Shown here piece by piece: positions 1-5,610 of a DNA stretch of 7,035 nucleotides. The position numbers and the translations under genes are program-made. The notes beneath the pieces are model-generated. The model did not search any database and had not been told where the DNA came from. It saw only the letters and a list, made by a program, of their open reading frames with translations. This DNA comes from Inquilinus sp. (GTDB lineage Bacteria; Pseudomonadota; Alphaproteobacteria; DSM-16000; Inquilinaceae). Position 1 is the stretch's first letter, and each line of letters begins with the position of its first letter. The DNA is taken from positions 1-7,035 of the forward strand of contig JABDIP010000516.1 of NCBI GenBank assembly GCA_013003675.1, in the 5' to 3' direction.

Positions 1-1071
1 GCATCCAGGGTTCAGGCGGCGTCACCCAGACTGGTGGTGATCGGTGGCGGCGCGGGGGCGCCTCGGTCGCCCGTGCCGTGGCACTCGGCGGCGACGACAT
101 CGACATCACGCTGATCGAAACGAACCGCCGCTACATCACCTGCTTTTACGGCAACCTCGTTCTCGGCGGCCTGCGCACACTGAATTCGTTTTCCCACGAC
201 TACGATCGGCTGGCGAGTCTGCACGGCATCACGCTGATCCATGACCGCGCCGAGGCCATCGACCCCGACGCCGGACACGTGCGGCTCGCTGGCGGAGGGC
301 GGGTGCCATTCGATGCGCTGGTCGTCGCCCCTGGAGTCGATTTCCGCTTCGACGCCGTCGACGGCTACGACGAGGCGGCGGTGGCGCGCATGCCGCACGT
401 CGATGGTGGCGCGCTACTTCAGTCGAGAGAAGCCGCGTTCAAAGATTCTGATCGTCGATTCGAAGGACGAATTCTCCGAACAGGCACTGTTCGAATACGC
501 CTGGTTCCGCTTCTATCCCGGCATGATCGAGTGGCTCCCGGCCGTGCTGACCGGCGGGCCGCAGGCGGTCGATGTCGACGACATGACGATCTTGACCGAT
601 TTCGAAGCCTTCGCAGGTGACGTGGTCAACCTGATCCCACCGCAACGCGCCGGGCGCATCGCCCGCGACGCTGGGCTGGCCGATGCGTCCGGTTGGTGCC
701 CGGTGGATCCGTCCACGCTGGAATCGACCCTCCTACCGGGCGAGTTCCTTGTGGGCGACAGCATCTCGGCATCGCCGATGCCGAAATCGGCGTTCGCCGC
801 CAGCAGCCAGGCAAGGATCTGCGCTGCCTCGGTGCGTGCCCGGCTCATCGGCGCGCAGCCACCGCGGCCGGATTACGAATGCGCGTGTTGGAGTTGGATC
901 GCCGACGACCAGGCAATCTCAGTGGGCGCCCACTATGTCGTCGCGGGGGGCGCAATCGAGCGGACCGACCCGTTCATCAGTGACATCGACGAGGACGATG
1001 CCGCACGGGCTGCCAGCGCCCGCGCCGCCGACGCCTGGTACAGGGCGATCACGTCGGAAATGTTCGGATAG
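1..1071 (+). pseudogene. soxF: SoxF/FccB-type sulfide dehydrogenase flavoprotein, broken and 5'-partial
   Basis: Homologues are periplasmic FAD proteins (flavocytochrome c sulfide dehydrogenase flavoprotein; SoxF in Sox clusters) that oxidise sulfide or stimulate Sox activity. The reading begins before the window. Frame 1 (bases 1-57) gives an export-signal end (VQAAS) and the FAD-binding PRLVVIGGGAG. The family match then moves to frame 3 (from about 57), with the covalent-FAD cysteine motif YITCFYGNLVLGGL and GYDEAAVARMPH. It then moves back to frame 1 (from about 394), with KPRSKILIVDSKDEFS, YPGMIEW, NLIPPQRAG, DASGWCPVDPSTLEST, MPKSAFAASSQA and a C-terminal redox-cysteine candidate in YECACWSW, ending EMFG. 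About 40 residues normally found between MPH and the KPRSK segment are missing, including the FRCPPGPYER region with the other redox cysteine. Unshifted frame 1 stops at 112-114; frame 3 stops at 618-620. It converges on soxD with a 24-base gap. A sequencing or assembly error could explain the first lesion but hardly the second. Confidence 0.85.
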
Positions 1072-1095
1072 ACGTCGGGAAGTTGCCCCACACCG

Positions 1096-1749
1096 TCACA
1101 TGTCGGACGGTGCCTGTTCCTCCGGAGTCACGTCGAGCGGCTTGGCGCGGCCGACGATGGTGACCTTGGCGACGCAATCGCTCATGCAGGGCTCGCCGGG
1201 CGGCACATCGGGGCGTGGATCCTCAGGGATGAAGCCGGCGCGGTTCGGCATCTCCAGCTCGGCCAGATTGGCCTGGGTCAGGACGAAATCGTCGTCGACG
1301 ATATCGTTCAGATATAGCAGATAGGCGGTCACCGCATAGACTTGGTCGGGTGTCAGCGACTGGGCGTTGCCGAACGGCATGGCGCGGTTGACGTAGTCCC
1401 ACACGGTCGAGGCGTAGGGCCAATAGCTGCCGATGGTTTTGACCGGATTGCTCGAGTCGAGCGTTCCGTCGCCGCCCATCAGAACCGGATAGCGCCCGGC
1501 TCCCTCGCCGAAATCACCATGGCAGAAGGCGCATTGCTCGAGAAAGACATCCTCGCCGTCGTCGACCGAGCCGGACCCGGGTGGCAGCCCCCTTCCGTCC
1601 GGCCGAACGTCGATGTCCCAGCCGGCAATCTCCGCCGCCGTGGCGAGGCGGCCGAGACCATGGTCGACCGGCTCTCCGGCGGCCGCGGCGGCGGCGAGAG
1701 CCAGCCCCGCGGCGGCGGCGGCGGTGAGCAGCCTACGCGACGCGGACAT
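1096..1749 (-). CDS. soxD: SoxD, mono-haem cytochrome c subunit of sulfane dehydrogenase SoxCD
   Basis: Haem subunit of the periplasmic SoxCD complex; it takes electrons from the molybdenum centre of SoxC as carrier-bound sulfane sulfur is oxidised. The product has 217 residues. Residues 1-25 form a signal peptide with an Ala-rich core and an AAAAG|EP-like cleavage region. The typical SoxD stretch GLGRLATAAEIAGWDIDVRP follows. The single haem motif CAFCH is at 73-77, and the likely axial Met is Met124 in AMPFGNAQSLTPDQVYAV. Near the C-terminus Cys188 and Cys192 (CMSDC) could form a disulfide. The well-studied Paracoccus SoxD is nearly twice as long and has two haems; this is the short one-haem form. 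The ATG at 1749 lies inside the end of soxC, preceded by a good ribosome-binding site. The family assignment is firm because soxC is adjacent; in isolation it could be called only a class I cytochrome c. Confidence 0.9.
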   Translation of the reverse strand: MSASRRLLTAAAAAGLALAAAAAAGEPVDHGLGRLATAAEIAGWDIDVRPDGRGLPPGSGSVDDGEDVFLEQCAFCHGDFGEGAGRYPVLMGGDGTLDSSNPVKTIGSYWPYASTVWDYVNRAMPFGNAQSLTPDQVYAVTAYLLYLNDIVDDDFVLTQANLAELEMPNRAGFIPEDPRPDVPPGEPCMSDCVAKVTIVGRAKPLDVTPEEQAPSDM

Positions 1750-3058
1750 TCTCGACCTCCCCGTTCGGATTGACCAGCCAGGTCTGGATGGCGTTGTTGT
1801 GATAGATTGAGTTCACGCCGCGCAGATCCTGGAGCTGGGTCATCGTCGGCTGGACATAGCCGGTGCTGTCGATGCACCGGCTCTGGATCAGAGCGCTCTC
1901 GCCGTTCCACCGCCAGGGCATCTGAAAACGGGTCAGGCACTTGTCGAGCGCCGGCCCCTGCAGCTCGGCGGTCTGCCAGTTGCGGCCGCCATCGGTCGAC
2001 ACGTCGACCCGCTCGATTCGGCCGCGGCCCGACCAGGCGAGTCCGGAGATCGTGTAATAGCCGGCCCCGTTCACCGGCTTCTCCGGCGCCGGGAAGGTAA
2101 CCACCGACTTCGCCTCCTGCACCCAGGTGAACTGGCGGGCGATGCCGTCGGTCAGCAGGTCGGTATATTTCGAGGTCTCCTCGCGGCTGTACCAGGCCTT
2201 GTCGCCGACCTCGATGCGGCGCAGCCATTTGATCGAGATATTGCCCTCCCAGCCCGGCATGACCAGGCGGAGGGGATAGCCCTGTTCCGGCCGCAACCGT
2301 TCGCCGTTCTGGGCATAGGCGATCAACGCATCGTCGAGCGCCTTCTCGATCGGCACGCTTCGGTTCAGGCCGGAGGCGTCGGCGCCCTCGACCAGGATCC
2401 AGCCGGCATTCGGCTTCAGCCCGGCGGTCTCCAACAAGGTCTTCAGCGGCACGCCGGTCCATTGGCAGCAGCTGATCATGCCGTGGGTGAACTGGCAGCG
2501 ATTGAGCTGGGCGCCGCGCCACTCCATGCCGCCATTGGCGGCGCATTCGATGAAATGAAAGCGGCTGACCGGCGGCAGGCGCATCAGCTCTTCCATGGTG
2601 AAGATCAGCTCGCGCTCGACGAGGCCGTGGATCATCAGCCGATGGTCGGCCGGGTCGATCTCGGGAATGCCGCCGTGGTGGCGCTCGAAATGCAGCCCGT
2701 TCGGTGTGACGAAACCGTGCAGGTCGGTCAGCGGGGTGAAGCTGACCGAGCTCTCGGTGGTCGCCGTCAGCCACTCGACATTGCGGCGCACGACCTCAGC
2801 CTCGAAGGGCGACGGGCTGCCATAGGGGTTGGTGACGACGCCGGGGCCGAGATATTGCGAGTGGGGGGGCACGTTCGGCGGCAGATTGGCCGGGTCGGCA
2901 GCGGCCGCCGCCACCGGCCGCAGCGCCGCACCCGCCGCCCCGGCACCGGCCGCCAGGGCACCGGCACGCAGGAAGCCCCGACGCCCGAGATTCGCCGCGA
3001 CGCTCGACCCGGCACTCGACTCCTCCGGTCGAACCGGGATGGAGGTATCCTCGCTCAT
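1733..3058 (-). CDS. soxC: SoxC, molybdenum-cofactor subunit of sulfane (sulfite) dehydrogenase
   Basis: Periplasmic molybdoenzyme of the sulfite oxidase family; with SoxD it oxidises the sulfane sulfur left on SoxYZ after SoxB action. From the chosen start (MSEDTSIPV) it has 441 residues. A twin-arginine signal is seen at residues 25-30 (GRRGFL) followed by an Ala/Gly-rich core to about 54, as expected for a protein exported folded with molybdopterin. The molybdopterin domain spans roughly 100-290; FIECAANGGMEW contains the expected molybdenum-ligand Cys172, and GYPLRLVMPGWEGNISIKWL follows at 260-279. The C-terminal dimerisation domain (about 305-435) includes GRGRIERVDVSTDGGRNW. The reading frame is open up to 3121. 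ATG codons at 3064 (MPMSEDTS) and 3058 both follow the purine-rich GAAAGGGGGAAG at 3076-3065; 3058 has the better spacing, 3064 is possible, and 3121 has no support. The stop overlaps soxD by 17 bases. Confidence 0.94.
   Translation of the reverse strand: MSEDTSIPVRPEESSAGSSVAANLGRRGFLRAGALAAGAGAAGAALRPVAAAAADPANLPPNVPPHSQYLGPGVVTNPYGSPSPFEAEVVRRNVEWLTATTESSVSFTPLTDLHGFVTPNGLHFERHHGGIPEIDPADHRLMIHGLVERELIFTMEELMRLPPVSRFHFIECAANGGMEWRGAQLNRCQFTHGMISCCQWTGVPLKTLLETAGLKPNAGWILVEGADASGLNRSVPIEKALDDALIAYAQNGERLRPEQGYPLRLVMPGWEGNISIKWLRRIEVGDKAWYSREETSKYTDLLTDGIARQFTWVQEAKSVVTFPAPEKPVNGAGYYTISGLAWSGRGRIERVDVSTDGGRNWQTAELQGPALDKCLTRFQMPWRWNGESALIQSRCIDSTGYVQPTMTQLQDLRGVNSIYHNNAIQTWLVNPNGEVENVRVA
1756..1762 (-). 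promoter_or_regulatory. Ribosome-binding site for soxD inside soxC
   Basis: The minus strand reads GGGGAGG here, six bases before the soxD ATG (1749-1747). It lies within the last codons of soxC, so soxD has its own initiation signal and is probably translationally coupled to soxC. It supports the chosen soxD start. Confidence 0.7.
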
Positions 3059-3133
3059 CGGCATCTTCCCCCTTTCGTCACCCGCCGGCGCGACCGCACC
3101 CGGCAGCCGCGCGAACGCCATCTATCTCTATGA

Positions 3134-3148
3134 AATAATTGACTTATT
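3134..3148. promoter_or_regulatory. AT-rich inverted repeat in the soxC leader
   Basis: AATAA-TTGAC-TTATT is a five-base inverted repeat in the leader between the proposed transcription start (about 3168) and the soxC start. An AT-rich symmetric site in such GC-rich DNA could be an operator. The arms are short, so chance is a serious alternative. Confidence 0.2.
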
Positions 3149-3174
3149 CGCGTCGCGCGCCGACATGGCCTTCG

Positions 3175-3202
3175 ATCATATTCAATTTCGATAAACTATC
3201 AA
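3175..3202 (-). promoter_or_regulatory. Candidate sigma70-type promoter for soxCD
   Basis: On the minus strand TTGATA (3202-3197) is followed after 16 bases by TATGAT (3180-3175), a fair match to -35 and -10 boxes, in an AT-rich island that contrasts with the GC-rich surroundings. It would start transcription near 3168 and leave a leader of roughly 110 bases before soxC. This is a by-eye prediction. Confidence 0.45.
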
Positions 3203-3208
3203 GACGGA

Positions 3209-3220
3209 ATGGCGTGCCAT
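3209..3220. promoter_or_regulatory. Short inverted repeat just upstream of the soxC promoter
   Basis: ATGGC-GT-GCCAT is a perfect five-base inverted repeat with a two-base centre. It ends seven bases from the proposed -35 box of soxC, a reasonable place for a regulator to bind. Sox clusters are often controlled by an ArsR-type repressor (SoxR), but no such gene is in this window and I cannot match the site to a known operator. It could be chance. Confidence 0.2.
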
Positions 3221-3240
3221 ACCCCGCCGCCGCCCTGGCT

Positions 3241-3281
3241 CGCCGGGCATTTCTTCAAGCAGGTCCCCGCAAATGCCGGCG
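3241..3281. terminator. Imperfect stem-loop downstream of soxW, possible terminator
   Basis: CGCCGGGCATTT (3241-3252) and AAATGCCGGCG (3271-3281) can pair into an 11-bp stem with one bulged base and an 18-base loop. It begins about 16 bases after the soxW stop on the minus strand and lies before the soxC promoter region, as expected for a structure separating the two units. There is no following T run, so a classical intrinsic terminator is not shown; it may only protect the RNA 3' end. Confidence 0.3.
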
Positions 3282-3296
3282 GATCGCCCGCGACGG

Positions 3297-3926
3297 CTAC
3301 CACCCTTCCACATCGATCCCGGAGGCCGTCATCGCATCGAAGCGGGCCTGCAGGAACGGCCGGAACGACCCGCCCTCATAGGCCCTCTCGGCGACGTACT
3401 GGAACATGGCGTAGAAGTGGAAGGGCCTGAAATAGCCGGCCATGCGCTCGACCTCGACGTCCGGCCCGGTGCCGCCGCCGATTTCCGCGGCACTGCCAGG
3501 GAAGAACTGGAAGGTCGGCGTGAAGCGGATGTTGTACTTCCGCGCCAGCTCTTTTTCCGGCAGCACCTCGCCGTCGAAATCGGTCACCTCGCGCGAGCCC
3601 AGGAAGTTGAGCTGCAGCACGTTGAAGCGCTCGCGGACATAGTCGTTGATTTCCGGCCGGGCGAAGTTGACCAGATGGGTCTGCCGGCAATAAGGGCAGC
3701 CGCGCAACTCCCACATGATCGCGAAGCGCTTGCCCTCGGCTGCCGCGTCGTCGAGGTCCTCGGCGAGGTCGAGAAAACTCTGGATGAACCATTCCTGGGA
3801 ATAGAGGCCATCGTCGGTCTGATAGGCCGTGTAGGGGTCGGCCCGGGACGGCATCGACCGGCCGATGCCGGCCGTCGCCCCGATCGCGGCAACGCCCCTG
3901 ATCAAGGATCGCCTGCTCACAGTCAT
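3297..3926 (-). CDS. soxW: SoxW-like periplasmic thioredoxin
   Basis: Thioredoxin-fold protein expected to receive electrons from the CcdA/SoxV membrane protein and reduce the carrier SoxYZ or its bound disulfides in the periplasm. From ATG 3926 it has 209 residues. The N-terminus MTVSRRSLIRGVAAIGA is a twin-arginine-like signal (SRRSLIRG), with probable cleavage near SRA|DP. The redox motif CPYC is at about 77-80, after FAIMWELRG, and the cis-proline loop RFTPTFQFFPG is at about 134-144, both standard for the fold. The C-terminal part (YFRPFHFYAMFQYVAERAY) is helical. GGGAGG at 3940-3935 on the minus strand sits eight bases before ATG 3926; a GTG at 3929 directly in front is the alternative start. 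It is a separate unit from soxC, 238 bases away, and divergent from the gene at 4063. The name rests on the Sox context; otherwise it is a thioredoxin/DsbC-like protein. Confidence 0.88.
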   Translation of the reverse strand: MTVSRRSLIRGVAAIGATAGIGRSMPSRADPYTAYQTDDGLYSQEWFIQSFLDLAEDLDDAAAEGKRFAIMWELRGCPYCRQTHLVNFARPEINDYVRERFNVLQLNFLGSREVTDFDGEVLPEKELARKYNIRFTPTFQFFPGSAAEIGGGTGPDVEVERMAGYFRPFHFYAMFQYVAERAYEGGSFRPFLQARFDAMTASGIDVEGW

Positions 3927-3944
3927 CACACCAGCCTCCCAATA

Positions 3945-3956
3945 CGCCGATCGGCG
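3945..3956. promoter_or_regulatory. 12-bp perfect palindrome between soxW and the divergent unknown gene
   Basis: CGCCGATCGGCG is a perfect palindrome about 19 bases upstream of the soxW ATG, next to an AT-rich patch (3961-3992) that holds CATAT...ATATG. It could be an operator serving both divergent genes. I see no convincing -35/-10 pair in 3927-4062 on either strand. GC-rich palindromes of this size also arise by chance. Confidence 0.25.
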
Positions 3957-4062
3957 GAAACATATTCGGCCTCTCGCATATGTTGTTTTACAGTGAGGCG
4001 GCGGCCCGAATCCAGGGCCATGACGGGATCGGCATGCTGCCGGAATTGGGCGGAGAGGCGGG

Positions 4063-4809
4063 ATGAGACGGAACGGGCGATCGGCCGCGTCGGTGACGGC
4101 CGTCCTCTTCGCCCTGGTGCTGGCTTTCGGCGCCGGGCCGGCACGCGCGGCGGATTTGGCGGATTTCCTGGCCGAAACCGGTGCCGCCTATGAACACTAC
4201 CGGCAGACGATGTTCTACCTGCGGACCGGAAACCCGGCGGTCGCCGAGTTCGACCTTCAGTTGATGCGGGACAAATGGGCGGCCCTGGAAGAGACCTATG
4301 CCGCCGACCCGCCGGCTCCGTTTTCCGCCGATCCGGGCTTCGCCGCAACCGTGTCGGCGGTCGCCCGCGCCATCGACGGCGGCATCGCGAATGTCGCCAC
4401 CGAAGACGCCGAGGCCGCCCGCGCGGCGCTGGCCCCGATCCGTGGCCTGCTCGGCGACCTCAGGCGGCGTAATGGGCTGTACACCTTGTCGGACTGCGTC
4501 GACGAATTCAGCGCCTCGGCCGAGGCGCTCTGGGTGTATCGCCATGCGCCGCCGGACTTCGCCGACCCGGAGGCGGTGAACGGACTGAGGCGGGCGGCGG
4601 CAGTGGCGGGCTTTCTGCTGGGCCGCTGCCGCGCCATGGCGGCGCCGGCCCATGGCGCCGCCGAGGAGTTCCAGGCCCTGTTCGATGGCGCCAAGGCGTC
4701 GGCCTCCAGCCTGTGGCCGGCGATCGACGCCGGCGACACCCAGCGGGTGATCAACATCCTTCGTGAATTCCGCTCCTTCGATCAGATGATCTATCTGCGC
4801 TATGGTTGA
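4063..4809 (+). CDS. Exported all-helical protein of unknown function in the sox cluster
   Basis: I do not recognise a named family. The product has 248 residues with a clear Sec signal peptide (RRNGRS, hydrophobic core 11-24, cleavage near ARA|AD at 29/30), so it should be periplasmic. The mature part looks almost wholly alpha-helical, with amphipathic stretches and few Gly or Pro breaks. A motif-like segment is HYRQTMFYLRTGNPAVAEF at 45-63. Cys145 (LSDCVDEF) and Cys189 (LLGRCRAM) are the only cysteines and could pair; there is no CXXCH, so no c-type haem. The two halves appear to share a pattern, AID-G...L..R.....LR..G, at 103-138 and 221-248. Overall it recalls a helical-bundle protein such as a haem-less cytochrome c'-like fold, but that is inference. 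The ATG at 4063 follows GGAGAGG (4052-4058). It diverges from soxW and converges on ccdA with a 33-base gap; the context suggests a role in sulfur metabolism. Confidence 0.85.
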   Translation: MRRNGRSAASVTAVLFALVLAFGAGPARAADLADFLAETGAAYEHYRQTMFYLRTGNPAVAEFDLQLMRDKWAALEETYAADPPAPFSADPGFAATVSAVARAIDGGIANVATEDAEAARAALAPIRGLLGDLRRRNGLYTLSDCVDEFSASAEALWVYRHAPPDFADPEAVNGLRRAAAVAGFLLGRCRAMAAPAHGAAEEFQALFDGAKASASSLWPAIDAGDTQRVINILREFRSFDQMIYLRYG

Positions 4810-4842
4810 TACCAAGAAGCGTGCGGGCCGTCCGGTCGCCCC

Positions 4843-5586
4843 CTACCCGATCGTGCCGAGCACGGGGAACGCCTCCAGCAGCCAGAATCCAAGTTCCGAC
4901 ATGGTCCCGGTCAGGAACAGGATGCCGGTGCCGACCAGCAGCCCGCCCATGACCCGCTCGACCGTCCGCATGTGCCGGCGGAAGCGACCGAAGACGCGCA
5001 GGAACGGGCCCACCGCGAGGGCCGCCGCCATGAAGGGGATGCCGATCCCCAGCGCGTAGGCGGCGAGCAGACCGAAGCCGCGGGCCACCGTGTCCTCCGC
5101 CGCGGCGACGAACAGGATGGTCGCCAGGACCGGCCCGACGCAGGGCGTCCACCCGAAGGCGAAGGCAAGACCGACGACATAGGCGCCGACCAGCCCGGCC
5201 GGCCGCGCCTCGACGTGAAAGCGGGCCTCCCGGTAGAGGAACGGGATGCGGAAAAGGCCGATGAAGTGCAGACCCATCACGATGATCACTGCCCCAGCGA
5301 CCATGCCGAAGACATCGATGTAGTCGGCAACGAACCGGCCAAGCGCGGTGACCGTCGCGCCGAGGGCCACGAACACCGTCATGAAGCCGAGCACGAAGGC
5401 GGCGGAGGCGAGGAAGACGCGGCGACCAAGCAGCCGGTCGGCCGCCTCCTCCCCGGTCAACTGGTCGAGCGAGACGCCGCCGAGGAAACACAGATAGGGG
5501 GGCACCAGCGGCAGCACGCAAGGCGACAGGAAGCTAAGGGTACCGGCCAGGAGAGCGCCGGCATAGCTGACGTCGAAACCGCCCAT
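4843..5586 (-). CDS. ccdA: CcdA/SoxV-type thiol-disulfide electron transporter
   Basis: Inner-membrane protein that moves reducing equivalents from cytoplasmic thioredoxin to periplasmic thioredoxin-like proteins; in Sox clusters it is called SoxV and serves SoxW. Its 247 residues match the usual CcdA size. About six membrane segments are visible, roughly 8-36, 57-82, 90-112, 132-160, 168-196 and 212-240. The redox cysteine pair is Cys23 in FLSPCVLPLVPPYLCFLGG and Cys149 in AFGWTPCVGPVL, both in the expected helices. Cys33 is extra. The start lies 24 bases beyond the soxB stop, so the two genes are very probably one transcript. The ribosome-binding site before ATG 5586 is weak (a GAGG about 14 bases away), suggesting dependence on soxB translation. 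Its supposed partner soxW is nearby but separated by the unknown + strand gene. A role in cytochrome c maturation instead cannot be excluded. Confidence 0.92.
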   Translation of the reverse strand: MGGFDVSYAGALLAGTLSFLSPCVLPLVPPYLCFLGGVSLDQLTGEEAADRLLGRRVFLASAAFVLGFMTVFVALGATVTALGRFVADYIDVFGMVAGAVIIVMGLHFIGLFRIPFLYREARFHVEARPAGLVGAYVVGLAFAFGWTPCVGPVLATILFVAAAEDTVARGFGLLAAYALGIGIPFMAAALAVGPFLRVFGRFRRHMRTVERVMGGLLVGTGILFLTGTMSELGFWLLEAFPVLGTIG

Positions 5587-5610
5587 CGCGCGCCGCCGGC
5601 CTCGGTCCGG

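Noticed and set aside
380..414. Direct repeat GGTGGCGCGC at 380-389 and 405-414 beside the soxF deletion
   Set aside because: The deletion edges inferred from the protein match fall between the two copies, so the repeat does not explain it; 10-base GC-rich repeats are expected by chance here.
1479..2774. A 431-codon open frame on the minus strand across soxC and soxD
   Set aside because: It lies in another frame of two clearly recognised genes, is rich in Arg, Pro and Ala as expected of out-of-frame GC-rich DNA, and shows no family motif.
3059..3121. Upstream extension of soxC to the ATG at 3121
   Set aside because: It adds 21 residues with no ribosome-binding site, while good purine-rich signals precede the ATGs at 3064 and 3058, and the twin-arginine signal does not need the extra residues.
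2462..3133. A 223-codon + strand open frame opposite soxC
   Set aside because: Antisense shadow; soxC on the other strand has full family conservation, and this frame shows no recognisable domain.
3273..4193. A 306-codon + strand open frame opposite soxW
   Set aside because: It is the antisense of a gene with clear thioredoxin motifs, and it runs over the divergent promoter region and into the unknown gene in a different frame.
4497..4520. Degenerate haem-binding motif in the unknown protein (LSDCVDEFS)
   Set aside because: Only one Cys is present and no CXXCH exists anywhere in the protein, so covalent haem c is not supported.
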